This document shows positions 42,608 through 51,067 of a stretch of DNA of 64,000 bases, one piece after another. The notes under the pieces were generated by a model. The model ran no database searches. It was not told where the DNA came from and worked only from the letters and a program-made list of their open reading frames with translations. This stretch comes from Pedobacter sp. Lineage in GTDB: Bacteria; Bacteroidota; Bacteroidia; Sphingobacteriales; Sphingobacteriaceae. The position numbers and the translations under genes are program-made. The first letter of the stretch is position 1, and every line of letters begins with the position of its first letter. The stretch is from assembly GCF_031119335.1 (NCBI RefSeq), contig NZ_JAVHXT010000009.1, forward strand, positions 117,599 through 181,598, read 5' to 3'.

Positions 42608-43606
42608 TTAAAAACTTTTAAAACCTATTAATTCACGCACTTCTTTAATTGTCTTCTGAGCGCTTTCTCTAGCTTTCTCGGCGCCTAAGCGGGCAACTTT
42701 TTGTAAGTAAGCGCTATCGTTTGCAATATCGTTGATCCTTTCTCTTACTGGATCTGTTGCAATAATCATATCTTCTGCCAATTGCTTCTTGAAATCGCCA
42801 TAACGTATTGCCATTTTATTGTACAAATCGTCGAAATGATTTACGGTATCTGCCGGAGAAACAATTTTCATTAAATCGAACAAATTTTGAATGGCTTCTG
42901 GCTTTGCTTGGTTTTCTTCGGTAGGTCCGCTATCTGTTACCGCTCTAGATACTTTTTTACGGATAGCTTCAGGTGTATCAGAAAGGTAAACACAATTGGC
43001 ATCTCCTTCCGATTTGCCCATTTTTCCTTTACCATCTAAACCTGGTACTTTCACTAACTTTTCGGTATAGCTAAAAGCGTAAGGTTCTGGAAAATACTCT
43101 TGATTGTACAAACGGTTAAAACGGTTACCGAAAGTACGAGCCATCTCTAAATGCTGCTCTTGGTCTTTACCAACAGGCACTTTAGTAGCTTTGTGTATCA
43201 AGATATCAGCACTCATTAGCACTGGATAGGTTAACAAACCAGCATTTACGTTATCAGGACTAGCACGAACTTTATCTTTAAATGAAGTAGCTCTTTCCAA
43301 CTCACCTAAATAAGCATTCATATTCAAATACAAATACAATTCGGCAATTTCTGGAACATCAGATTGTACGTAAATGGTGCTTTCTTCTGGATTTAAACCA
43401 CAAGCTAAATAATCTACCAATACGTTTTTGATATTGCCGTGTAGGTTTTCTGGTGTTGGATGCGTTGTTAGCGAGTGCCAATCTGCAATGAAGAAATAGC
43501 AGTTATACTCTTCTTGCATTTTGATGAAGTTTTTTACCGCACCATAATAATTACCTAAATGTAATTTTCCTGTGGATCTAATTCCGCTAACAACTGTTTC
43601 TTTCAT
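42608..43606 (-). CDS. trpS: Tryptophanyl-tRNA synthetase
   Basis: A 332-residue class I aminoacyl-tRNA synthetase, near the family's usual 330-340. It charges tRNA-Trp with tryptophan. The HIGH-like motif is in STGKLHLGNYYG and the KMSKS-like motif reads GKMGKSEGDANC. Other family marks are PVLMSADILIHKA and VGKDQEQHLEMAR. I use the ATG that gives MKETVVSGIRS; an earlier in-frame ATG would add eight unrelated residues. Upstream is 300 bases with a repeat and the promoter of the divergent acyltransferase. Confidence 0.96.
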   Translation of the reverse strand: MKETVVSGIRSTGKLHLGNYYGAVKNFIKMQEEYNCYFFIADWHSLTTHPTPENLHGNIKNVLVDYLACGLNPEESTIYVQSDVPEIAELYLYLNMNAYLGELERATSFKDKVRASPDNVNAGLLTYPVLMSADILIHKATKVPVGKDQEQHLEMARTFGNRFNRLYNQEYFPEPYAFSYTEKLVKVPGLDGKGKMGKSEGDANCVYLSDTPEAIRKKVSRAVTDSGPTEENQAKPEAIQNLFDLMKIVSPADTVNHFDDLYNKMAIRYGDFKKQLAEDMIIATDPVRERINDIANDSAYLQKVARLGAEKARESAQKTIKEVRELIGFKSF

Positions 43607-43811
43607 CTGTGTATTTTTATTTTTTATCATCTGTCAGATGGAGCCTTTGGCTCTCAAAATACAATTTTGAGAACGTCGGGTTCATAATGGCCGAAATTAA
43701 GTAAAAAACTGAAAACTGTGAAGAATGTTGAAAGTTGGAATTTTAAATTATTCCTGCTTGACAAATGTAAGGTGAGAACTGGATGTGCTTTGCACTGTTT
43801 AGCGTGAAATA

Positions 43812-43867
43812 AACCTGATAGGAGCGAGCATCCCGATTTTTTCGGGATAAAGCGGATAGCAGGACTG
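43812..43867. repeat. REP-like dispersed palindromic repeat (copy 2)
   Basis: AACCTGATAGGAGC, ATCCCGATTTTTTCGGGAT and AAGCGGATAGCAGGACTG: the same framework as 1821-1876. It lies in the 338-base gap between trpS and the acyltransferase; the short frames across it are not genes. Confidence 0.6.
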
Positions 43868-43908
43868 TATGCTGCTAAGGAGTACAACAATTTCGTTTTC
43901 AAAAAATA

Positions 43909-43938
43909 TTTGTGCTTTCCGCTAAAATTGTATTTTTG
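43909..43938 (+). promoter_or_regulatory. Bacteroidota-type promoter (TTTG - 18 - TATTTTTG)
   Basis: TTTG at 43909-43912 and TATTTTTG at 43931-43938 match both halves of the TTTG/TAnnTTTG consensus at the right spacing. The ATG of the acyltransferase begins 7 bases after the -7 box, so transcription would start at or next to the start codon. Confidence 0.7.
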
Positions 43939-43944
43939 ATTTCG

Positions 43945-44667
43945 ATGATTAAATTGCTCCGCAAATTGCATTGGGCTTGGTGCCTCTTCTGTTTATTGTT
44001 GTTTTTTGTGCTTTTTTTACCATTTTATTATTGGTTTACAAAGCATCCTCGCTATTATGGCATCTTAAATAAATTCAGAACCGCACATTCATTCTTAGCA
44101 TCGGCGCTTTCGGGTATTTTTTTCAATTTTAAATTCGAAAAAAGACTGGATAAGAACCAAACTTATATTTTTTGTGCTAATCACACTTCCAATTTTGATA
44201 TCATTATTTTCTGCATTTTAGCTAAGGGTAGGTATCATTTTATGGGTAAGGAAGAATTGACCAAGAACCCAATTTTGGGTATTTTCTTTAAAACTATTGA
44301 TATTGCCGTATCTCGTGAAAGCAAAATTTCGTCGTTTAGGGCATTTAAAAAAGCAGCTGAAAATCTGGAAAATGGAATGAGTTTAATTATTTTTCCAGAG
44401 GGAAAGATAGATGATGCATACCCACCAGTGCTGCAAGATTTTAAAGCTGGTCCGTTTAGGTTGGCTATCGAAAAAAATATCCCTATTGTGCCAGTTAGTA
44501 TTGTAAATTTATGGAAGGTGATGTGGGACGATGGTGCAAAGTACGGCACTAGGCCTGGTATTATAGATGTTTATGTGCATGAACCAATTTTAACCAGTAT
44601 CTTAGCCGTTGAAAATGATGAAGTATTAAAGAACGAGGTTTACAAACGGATTAACAGTAAGTTGTAG
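43945..44667 (+). CDS. 1-acyl-sn-glycerol-3-phosphate acyltransferase (PlsC family)
   Basis: A 240-residue membrane enzyme of phospholipid synthesis. It transfers an acyl chain to lysophosphatidic acid. Motif I is NHTSNFD (N79-D85, H-x4-D), motif III is FPEG (150-153). Two membrane segments at about 13-30 and 50-60. A GTG further upstream (43912) is in frame but falls inside the promoter, so I choose the ATG at 43945. It stands alone; gatC follows 77 bases later. Confidence 0.93.
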   Translation: MIKLLRKLHWAWCLFCLLLFFVLFLPFYYWFTKHPRYYGILNKFRTAHSFLASALSGIFFNFKFEKRLDKNQTYIFCANHTSNFDIIIFCILAKGRYHFMGKEELTKNPILGIFFKTIDIAVSRESKISSFRAFKKAAENLENGMSLIIFPEGKIDDAYPPVLQDFKAGPFRLAIEKNIPIVPVSIVNLWKVMWDDGAKYGTRPGIIDVYVHEPILTSILAVENDEVLKNEVYKRINSKL

Positions 44668-44744
44668 CGATGGTTAGCTTTATGAATTGTTTAATTGGTT
44701 AACTGAAAGTTTATATCTAAAATCGTAAATCCTAAAATTTAGAG

Positions 44745-45035
44745 ATGGTAATTGACAAAAACACAGTTTATAAAGTAGCTGATTTAGCTAGAATTGAAAT
44801 AAAGAATAACGAAGTTGATCATTTGACACAGGAAATGAACAAGATTTTAACCTTTATGGAGAAACTTAATGAGCTAGATACAGAAGGAGTAAAGCCCTTA
44901 GTTTATATGAATGAAGAGGCCAATGTGTGGCGTGAAGATTTAGCTAAAAACGAAATTAGCGTTGCTGATGGATTAAAAAACTCGGCTTTGCACAATGAAA
45001 GTTTCTTCTTGGTACCTAAGATTATTGAGAAGTAG
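44745..45035 (+). CDS. gatC: Aspartyl/glutamyl-tRNA amidotransferase subunit C
   Basis: A 96-residue GatC of normal length. It acts with GatA and GatB to convert Glu-tRNA-Gln or Asp-tRNA-Asn. Family pattern: VADLARIEIKNNEVDHL, LTFMEKLNELDTEGVKPL and WREDLAKNE. GatA and GatB are not in this window, so the complex is encoded at several loci, as is common in Bacteroidota. The stop codon is followed by 141 bases before the ABC ATPase gene. Confidence 0.94.
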   Translation: MVIDKNTVYKVADLARIEIKNNEVDHLTQEMNKILTFMEKLNELDTEGVKPLVYMNEEANVWREDLAKNEISVADGLKNSALHNESFFLVPKIIEK

Positions 45036-45176
45036 TTATCAGTTTACAATTAGCCAGCCTGTAGTTTTCTCAAACTGTAAAAGCAATTAAGCAGTTAACC
45101 AGACAACAATAGGTACAATCTTAAATTAGTTTGTAACATTAGGCCAAAAACTAACGTCTAAAAAAGAAAAATAGCG

Positions 45177-45935
45177 ATGCAAAAAGAACTCATCACCATT
45201 AAAGATATTGGCCGTAGATACGTGATAGGCACAGAGGTTATCCATGCGTTAAAATCAGTAAGTTTAACCATTAACGAAGGCGAATTTGTGGCTTTAATGG
45301 GGCCATCGGGTTCTGGGAAATCTACCTTAATGAATATTTTAGGCTGCTTAGATACACCTACCAAAGGAGATTATATCCTCAATGGCATTAACGTAAGCCA
45401 CATGACGGATAATGAGTTGGCCGAAGTTCGTAATAAGGAAATTGGCTTCGTATTCCAAACATTTAATCTTTTACCAAGATCTACTTCTTTAGATAATGTG
45501 GCCTTACCTTTAATTTATGCAGGTGCTGGTAAAAAAGAACGCGATACAAGAGCACAACAAGCCTTAGAAAATGTAGGTTTGGGCAATAGGGTACATCATA
45601 AACCAAACGAATTATCTGGTGGTCAGCGTCAACGTGTGGCTGTAGCTAGGGCATTAATCAATAATCCATCTATTATATTGGCCGATGAACCTACCGGGAA
45701 CTTAGACACTAAGACTTCCATAGAAATTATGGGGCTATTGGAGGAAATACACAGTAAAGGAAACACCATTATTTTAGTAACCCACGAGGAAGATATTGCG
45801 CAACATGCACACCGTATTGTGCGTATGCGTGACGGTTTGATAGAAAAGGACTACGATAACGAAGATGTCAAATCTGTTTCGCCTCGTCTGCAGGCTATCC
45901 GCGAAAGTGGCAACGATTTTGAGAATATAAATTAA
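45177..45935 (+). CDS. ABC transporter ATP-binding protein (LolD/MacB type)
   Basis: A 252-residue ATPase subunit. Walker [11 protein letters not shown]-loop, signature [15 protein letters not shown], Walker B ILADEPT and the H-loop TH in [16 protein letters not shown]. The form [21 protein letters not shown] is that of MacB/LolD ATPases for lipoprotein or peptide export. No permease is adjacent, so the partner is elsewhere. It ends directly before the repeat at 45936-46001. Confidence 0.92.
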   Translation: MQKELITIKDIGRRYVIGTEVIHALKSVSLTINEGEFVALMGPSGSGKSTLMNILGCLDTPTKGDYILNGINVSHMTDNELAEVRNKEIGFVFQTFNLLPRSTSLDNVALPLIYAGAGKKERDTRAQQALENVGLGNRVHHKPNELSGGQRQRVAVARALINNPSIILADEPTGNLDTKTSIEIMGLLEEIHSKGNTIILVTHEEDIAQHAHRIVRMRDGLIEKDYDNEDVKSVSPRLQAIRESGNDFENIN

Positions 45936-46001
45936 CCCCTAAATCCCCTAAAGGGGACTTGGGCATCCATCATAAAAAAATCCCCTTTAGGGGCTAGGGG
46001 T
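45936..46001. repeat. CCCCTAAATCCCC palindromic repeat filling an intergenic gap exactly
   Basis: Starts with CCCCTAAATCCCCTAAAGGGG right after the ABC ATPase stop codon, here split as CCCCTAAATCCCC and TAAAGGGG, and ends with TAGGGGT directly before the next ATG. The two halves form a long stem around AAAAAAA. A related short copy is at 60038-60064. Confidence 0.8.
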
Positions 46002-46556
46002 ATGAAGATTTACACCAAAACTGGAGATAAAGGACTTACTTCCTTAATTGGAGGTACACGGGTTGCCAAGCATCATATCCGTATCGAAACTTACGGCACT
46101 GTAGATGAGTTGAACTCTTACATCGGCTTAATTGGCTGCCAAGAAATTGACCCGCATCACAAAGCAATCCTAAAAGAAATTCAAGATAGGTTGTTTACGA
46201 TTGGCTCGTCTTTAGCTGCTGATCCTGAAAAGTCTAAAATGAAAATCCCAGATTTGTTGGAAGAAGATATTACCTTATTGGAAACAGAAATAGATAAAAT
46301 GAATGAAGTTTTACCAGAACTGAGACATTTTATCTTACCTGGAGGAAATACCATTGTTTCTTATTGCCATTTAGCCAGATGTGTATGTAGACGAGCAGAG
46401 CGACTAACTGTGGCTTTAGCTGAAAGCAGTTTTGTTGACACTAAAATTACTGTTTACTTGAATAGATTAAGTGATTATTTGTTCATTTTAGGGCGAAAAT
46501 TAGGAAATGACACCAACACTGAGGAGAATATTTGGATACCTCGTGTGAATAGTTGA
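46002..46556 (+). CDS. Cob(I)alamin adenosyltransferase (PduO type)
   Basis: A 184-residue trimeric enzyme that attaches the adenosyl group to cobalamin or cobinamide with ATP. Family motifs: IYTKTGDKGLTSL near the start, RIETYGTVDELNSYIG, CRRAERLTVALAE and YLNRLSDYLFILGR. There are no other cobalamin genes nearby. Its whole 5' untranslated region would be made of the preceding palindromic repeat, so initiation may depend on the repeat's folding. It ends before the DUF2795 gene. Confidence 0.94.
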   Translation: MKIYTKTGDKGLTSLIGGTRVAKHHIRIETYGTVDELNSYIGLIGCQEIDPHHKAILKEIQDRLFTIGSSLAADPEKSKMKIPDLLEEDITLLETEIDKMNEVLPELRHFILPGGNTIVSYCHLARCVCRRAERLTVALAESSFVDTKITVYLNRLSDYLFILGRKLGNDTNTEENIWIPRVNS

Positions 46557-46637
46557 AAAAAATATTTGCATAGCTCGTTTTTTTTTATCTGCTTTGCGAA
46601 AATAGAATAATTGACGAATTAATAATTGTTTAAAGAT

Positions 46638-46859
46638 ATGTATTGGACCTTAGAATTAGCATCGCATTTGGAAGACGCCCCATGGCCTGCAACTAAAGAT
46701 GAATTAATAGACTACGCTATCCGTTCTGGAGCGCCTGTAGAAGTAATTGAAAATCTTCAAGCATTGGAAGATGATGGTGAGCCTTATGAAACTATCGAAG
46801 AAATTTGGCCAGATTATCCTACAAAGGATGATTTCTTCTTTAACGAAGACGAATACTAA
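46638..46859 (+). CDS. DUF2795 small acidic protein
   Basis: A 73-residue protein. I start at the ATG giving MYWTLELASHLEDAPWPATK; a TTG four codons upstream is in frame but not needed. The pattern YAIRSGAPVEVIENLQAL, EIWPDYPTKDDFFFNEDEY is highly conserved in Bacteroidota DUF2795 proteins, given here in parts. Very acidic C-terminus. Function unknown; likely cytoplasmic. A strong terminator follows. Confidence 0.9.
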   Translation: MYWTLELASHLEDAPWPATKDELIDYAIRSGAPVEVIENLQALEDDGEPYETIEEIWPDYPTKDDFFFNEDEY

Positions 46860-46865
46860 CGAATT

Positions 46866-46893
46866 AAGGTCCTGATTTTATCGGGACCTTTTT
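46866..46893 (+). terminator. Rho-independent terminator
   Basis: AAGGTCC and GGACCTT form a 7-bp stem around TGATTTTATCG, followed by TTTTTAT. It sits right after the DUF2795 stop codon. Confidence 0.85.
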
Positions 46894-46918
46894 ATTTATA
46901 CGGCTATAATTGAAAATT

Positions 46919-47038
46919 TCTTAAATTTCAATCAAGCTTTTTACTTGTCAGTCTGAGTTTGTCGAAGACTATTTCGTCCCGAATTTTGCGAAGCTCAACT
47001 TTGCAACCGCATTTTTTGCAAAAGAAATTTAAACAGTT
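46919..47038. repeat. MITE-like element, inverted second copy
   Basis: Same framework as the reverse complement of 14914-15045: TTAAATTTC, CTTTTTACTTGTCAGTCTGAG, TTGTCGAAGACTA, GCATTTTTTGCAAAAGAAAT, TTAAACAG. The left end is degraded. Its right end meets the stop codon of the minus-strand gene at 47039. Confidence 0.75.
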
Positions 47039-47875
47039 TTAGTTAATTGGATATTTCGAATTCAAAATCACCCCTTCGTCGCTAACTAGTTGATGCAATA
47101 ATGGATGTTTTAATAGATTCGCTAATTTAACTTTTTTGCCATTTAAAATTGCAGTTTCGCTTACTAAGCGTACGCCATGGCTATAATCTGCCCAAGTGTT
47201 GGTGTGTTTATTGTAAACTGGCTGTATCGCTTTGCCATCTAATTTGTGCCAACCGTAAATGACTACTCTAGCTGTTGGCTGTCCGTAAATTTTATTAGAA
47301 ATAATGATGTCTTTCTTGTTACCGGCAGTTAAATAAGATTGAAGATGCTGTACCTTAAAATCTTTCAGTTGTTGTAAAACGATATTGTTATGCACAATAA
47401 AAACCGGCACAGTTGTCATGGCTTTGGTTGGGGGAATGGGTTGGGGCTCGAATTTGATTTTTGCTTGTTTATAAATCTCATCAACCATCAGTTTAGTTGG
47501 CAGCATAGTTCTAGTAGCGTTTGCTATTCGTTGCGCCAGCATAGGAGTAGTCGGCACGTAAAAGTAATCTTCATCATCACCAATAGCTAAATAATCTGGT
47601 AGTACAAATAAGGTTAACTTATAATCAGTTCCATCAATTACCTTCTCTATTCTTATCGAGCTTAACCTTTGTAAAAAAATTGGAATATTGCCTTTCCTAA
47701 CCTCTTTAAATATCAATTCTTCTCTATCTACAAGAGATAAAGTGGTATCGCTGATGAATTTAGCGAACTCGCTTCCAGTTAAAGCATTGTTGCTACGTTT
47801 TTTAAGTTTCAGTTCTTGTCCGTAAGAAACAAGATTAAGCAATAGTAATAAGAAGAATATAGAAAACTGTTTCAT
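47039..47875 (-). CDS. Exported hypothetical protein (278 aa)
   Basis: A 278-residue protein with a signal peptide (cleavage near VSYGQ). No family recognised. It has hydrophobic strands alternating with basic loops, a notable block [22 protein letters not shown], given as [15 protein letters not shown] and PVYNKHT, and [16 protein letters not shown] cytoplasmic QueG gene lies upstream and overlaps by 4 bases, suggesting coupled expression of unrelated activities. The MITE lies directly after its stop codon. Confidence 0.75.
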   Translation of the reverse strand: MKQFSIFFLLLLLNLVSYGQELKLKKRSNNALTGSEFAKFISDTTLSLVDREELIFKEVRKGNIPIFLQRLSSIRIEKVIDGTDYKLTLFVLPDYLAIGDDEDYFYVPTTPMLAQRIANATRTMLPTKLMVDEIYKQAKIKFEPQPIPPTKAMTTVPVFIVHNNIVLQQLKDFKVQHLQSYLTAGNKKDIIISNKIYGQPTARVVIYGWHKLDGKAIQPVYNKHTNTWADYSHGVRLVSETAILNGKKVKLANLLKHPLLHQLVSDEGVILNSKYPIN

Positions 47876-48807
47876 GGCTGCTGCAAAAAATCGATGTTAC
47901 GTTTCAAACCATTAAATTTTGTACGCTTTACTGGCGAGTTCTTAAACACTTTTTTAAAAACTTCATCTGTCATATCTACTAGCTCACTTTTGGTTAAACC
48001 AAGTAAATTTTCCTTTGGAGAGAAGTTTTCTTCTTGGTGTTGGGTGGCAAACCTATTCCATGGACAAACATCCTGACAAACATCGCAGCCAAACATCCAA
48101 TCGTCCATTTTGCCTTTAAATTCTGTTGGTATTTCGTTTTTTAGCTCTATCGTAAGATACGAAATACATCTGCTGCCATCAACGGTGTAAGGCGCTACAA
48201 TGGCATCGGTAGGGCAGGCGTCAATACAACGCGTACATGAGCCACAATGATCTGTAGGAAATGGGTTATCGTACTCCAAATCTAAATCGATAATCAGCTC
48301 TGCTAAAAAAAAGAAAGAGCCCGCTTGCTTACTGATCAAATTTGAGTTTTTTCCTCGCCAGCCCAAGCCAGCTTTTTGCGCCCAAGCTTTATCCATTACT
48401 GGAGCTGAGTCTACAAAACATCTACCATCAACTTCGCCAATATTTTCTCTAATGAAAGCCATCAGACTTTGCATTTTTTCCTTAATTACCGAATGATAAT
48501 CTGTTCCGTAAGCATACTTAGATATTTTCGGCGCATCTAAATCAACTTGTTTTTCTTCGGTGTAATAATTCAGAGTTAGCGAAACTATTGATTTTGAACC
48601 TTCAACCAACAACCTTGGATCTAGGCGTTTATCGAAATAGTTCTCCATATAGCCCATTTCGCCGTGATGATTGTTTTTTAGCCAACTTTCTAAACGAGGA
48701 GCTTCGTCTTCCAAAAAATCTGCTTTAGCAATGCCACAGCTCATGAAACCCAACCGCAGGGCTTCTTGCTTAATCATTTGACTGTATTTTGCGGCTTGGC
48801 TAAACAT
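47872..48807 (-). CDS. queG: Epoxyqueuosine reductase QueG
   Basis: A 311-residue cobalamin-dependent iron-sulfur enzyme that reduces epoxyqueuosine to queuosine in tRNA. Two cluster motifs are visible: [16 protein letters not shown] and [11 protein letters not shown]. Earlier marks are [13 protein letters not shown] and [20 protein letters not shown], in part. The next gene overlaps by 4 bases. A full-consensus TATCTTTG box lies 8 bases before its start. The cobalamin need fits the adenosyltransferase gene close by, though QueG uses cobalamin without that enzyme's adenosyl product by necessity. Confidence 0.95.
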   Translation of the reverse strand: MFSQAAKYSQMIKQEALRLGFMSCGIAKADFLEDEAPRLESWLKNNHHGEMGYMENYFDKRLDPRLLVEGSKSIVSLTLNYYTEEKQVDLDAPKISKYAYGTDYHSVIKEKMQSLMAFIRENIGEVDGRCFVDSAPVMDKAWAQKAGLGWRGKNSNLISKQAGSFFFLAELIIDLDLEYDNPFPTDHCGSCTRCIDACPTDAIVAPYTVDGSRCISYLTIELKNEIPTEFKGKMDDWMFGCDVCQDVCPWNRFATQHQEENFSPKENLLGLTKSELVDMTDEVFKKVFKNSPVKRTKFNGLKRNIDFLQQP

Positions 48808-48815
48808 TGATGTTG

Positions 48816-48823
48816 CAAAGATA
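48816..48823 (-). promoter_or_regulatory. -7 promoter element before queG (TATCTTTG)
   Basis: A full match to TAnnTTTG on the minus strand, 8 bases from the ATG. No TTTG at the expected -33 distance. Confidence 0.45.
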
Positions 48824-48917
48824 GCTATTTGGCTAAAAACCTTTTATCTTCTTTAGTTGTTTAAATGATGACAGCAAAGGTTGCTGAGAACTACTACTAA
48901 ATTTAAATCTCGGAATT

Positions 48918-49139
48918 ATGGAAAATCAATCAGGAAATATAGAAGAGCAAAACAAACATACTACAGCTGATGTAGAAACGGATTACGAAGCGCATCAAGA
49001 TAATCCAAAACCAGCACCAACAGTAAACGAACCTGATAACAAAGGTGCTGGACAAGCCATGAAATGGATTATTCCGATCGTGGTGGTAATCTTGTTAGTC
49101 GTTTGGTTTATCTTCTTCAGAAATAACGTCACACAATAG
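48918..49139 (+). CDS. Small membrane protein (73 aa)
   Basis: A 73-residue protein with a hydrophilic, acidic N-terminal 50 residues rich in Asn, Asp and Pro, and one C-terminal membrane helix (WIIPIVVVILLVVWFIFF), so tail-anchored. No family recognised. It lies between divergent queG and convergent GNAT-nitrilase genes. Good ATG and clear codon structure; function unknown. Confidence 0.7.
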   Translation: MENQSGNIEEQNKHTTADVETDYEAHQDNPKPAPTVNEPDNKGAGQAMKWIIPIVVVILLVVWFIFFRNNVTQ

Positions 49140-49180
49140 AAAGTAGGGTCTTGTAGAACCAACAATCTATTATTTTGAGT

Positions 49181-49208
49181 GTAAAGCTGCTTATTTAAGC
49201 AGCTTTAC
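49181..49208. terminator. 13-bp bidirectional terminator-like palindrome
   Basis: GTAAAGCTGCTTA and TAAGCAGCTTTAC around TT. It includes the last codons and stop of the minus-strand gene at 49191. It would serve both convergent genes. No strong T-run on either side. Confidence 0.6.
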
Positions 49209-50696
49209 TTCGTATAAATCTTTCCTTCTATCTTTCAATATCTTCACGGTTCCAAAATGGTGAAGTTCATCTAAAAGGTGCAAATCAACGTCAACCACCA
49301 GCATCATTTCTGTATTTGGCGTAGTTTCTGCCTTAATGGCGTTGGTTGGAAAAGCAAAATCTGATGGTGTAAATACCGCCGACTGTGCAAATTGAATATC
49401 CATGTTATTTACCTTAGGTAAGTTTCCCACGCAACCCGCAATAGCCACATAACATTCGTTTTCTATCGCTCTTGCCTGTGCGCAATGTCTTACCCTCGTA
49501 TAGCCGTTCTGCGTATCAGTCAGAAATGGTACAAATAATATCTGCATTCCCTGGTCGGCATAAATTCTGCTCAACTCTGGAAATTCCACATCATAACAGA
49601 TCAAAATTCCAATTTTCCCACAATCGGTATCAAATACACCAATTTTATCACCACCGCTCATTCCGTAGTATCGCTGTTCGTTCGGCGTAATGTGTATTTT
49701 GCGATAGTCTTCCGTTAATCCGTTTCTATGACATAAGTAAGTAGCATTGTATAACTTGCCGTTCTCTTTTACAGGCATACTACCAGCAATAATGTTTACA
49801 TTGTAAGATACCGCATACTCCTGAAGTCGCTGCACAATTTCCTCGGTTTTATCTGCCAACTTTTTCATAGCCTCTTGCTCTGGCAAATGGTTGTAAGGCT
49901 GTAGGAGGGGAGTATTAAAAAACTCTGGGAACATGATAAAATCAGATTTGTAGCCACTTACGGCATCCACGAAAAATTCTACCTGTTCAAAAAAAGCGTC
50001 CATATCTGGAAACAAACGCATTTGCCATTGCACCAAACCTAATCTAATAGTTTGTGCAGAGCGTGGAGATACATTATCGTGGTAATAAATGTTGTTCCAC
50101 TCAATCAAGGTTGCAAATTCCTTCGATTCTACATCGCCAGGCAAATAATTCTTCAATACCTTACGTACGTGAAAATCATTAGCGATTTGGAAACTCAACG
50201 TTGGATCGTAAATTTCCTTTGATTTAACTTTATCGATATACTGCCTCGGACTTAGCTTATCGGCATATTCGTGATAACCCGGAATACGGCCACCAGCAAT
50301 GATACTTTCCAAATTCAAAAGCTCGCAAAGTTCTTTTCTCGCCTCGTACAAACGTCTCGCTAACCTCAGTCCTCTATATTCCGGATGCACAAAAATTTCA
50401 ATTCCGTATAATACATTTCCTTGCGGCGTGTGGGTAGAAAAGCTGTATTTACCAGTAATCTTTTCATAAGTGTGCGTGTCACCAAATAAGTCGTAGTCTA
50501 CAATAATAGAAAGCGAGCAGGCAACCACTTTGCCATCTACAGCAATACATAATTGTCCTTCAGGAAAAATCCTTAATAAATCGCCAATTTTTGCTCTACT
50601 CCAAATGCCGTTGCCACTGTCTAAGTAGGCTTGCTGCATTGATTCTCTAAGGTCGTTGTAATCTTCGATGGTGAGTTTACGTAATTCTATATTCAT
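49191..50696 (-). CDS. GNAT acetyltransferase-carbon-nitrogen hydrolase fusion
   Basis: A 501-residue bifunctional protein. Residues 1-200 are a GNAT acetyltransferase (acetyl-CoA loop around EYRGLRLARRLYE), residues 215-490 a nitrilase-like hydrolase with the Glu-Lys-Cys triad E258 (FPEFF), K333 (YRKIH) and C367 (LICYDVEFP). This fusion is widespread in Bacteroidota; the substrate is unknown, probably an amide or N-acyl compound. I use the ATG giving MNIELRKLTI. It stands alone, with a 712-base repeat-rich region upstream. Confidence 0.93.
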   Translation of the reverse strand: MNIELRKLTIEDYNDLRESMQQAYLDSGNGIWSRAKIGDLLRIFPEGQLCIAVDGKVVACSLSIIVDYDLFGDTHTYEKITGKYSFSTHTPQGNVLYGIEIFVHPEYRGLRLARRLYEARKELCELLNLESIIAGGRIPGYHEYADKLSPRQYIDKVKSKEIYDPTLSFQIANDFHVRKVLKNYLPGDVESKEFATLIEWNNIYYHDNVSPRSAQTIRLGLVQWQMRLFPDMDAFFEQVEFFVDAVSGYKSDFIMFPEFFNTPLLQPYNHLPEQEAMKKLADKTEEIVQRLQEYAVSYNVNIIAGSMPVKENGKLYNATYLCHRNGLTEDYRKIHITPNEQRYYGMSGGDKIGVFDTDCGKIGILICYDVEFPELSRIYADQGMQILFVPFLTDTQNGYTRVRHCAQARAIENECYVAIAGCVGNLPKVNNMDIQFAQSAVFTPSDFAFPTNAIKAETTPNTEMMLVVDVDLHLLDELHHFGTVKILKDRRKDLYEVKLLK

Positions 50697-50816
50697 ATTT
50701 AAAGAACAAAGAACCAAACTGATTGTTTAGCGAAGCTTAAACCAGCGTTAAGAAATCTAACTTCAAATAAGAGTAATGATTTAGAAAAAGAATGTCAGTA
50801 ATACTTTGGAAAATGA

Positions 50817-51054
50817 AGTCCCGTAATCCGCTTAATCTTTTGTGACTTCTTTTGCCGTCATACGAACGTATGTGAGAACTGAAAGAAAGCGAAGCTAAAT
50901 CTCGAATGATTAGCTTCTATTTAACAGATTTAGCGTTGCTTTCTTTCAGTTCTCAGTCGTACCTCCTTCGAAATGACGCAACACAAAAGTATATCGCTGC
51001 TACCGGGTTTATTTAACATAGGCCATTGCTAAATACAACGTTATTTGCTGCAGT
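50817..51054. repeat. Compound intergenic repeat (copy B)
   Basis: The ends match copy A (34797-34964): AGTCCCGTAATCCGC and CTTAATCTTTTGTG at one end, ACACAAAAGTATATCGC, ACCGGGTTTATTTAACAT and TTGCTAAATACAACG at the other. The middle here is a different 130-base insert with its own palindrome (GAACTGAAAGAAAGC facing GCTTTCTTTCAGTTC). Confidence 0.8.
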
Positions 51055-51067
51055 GAATTATGTTCCG

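Noticed and set aside
43654..43971. 105-codon frame on the minus strand
   Set aside because: It runs through the REP-like repeat and the promoter of the acyltransferase; composition does not look coding.
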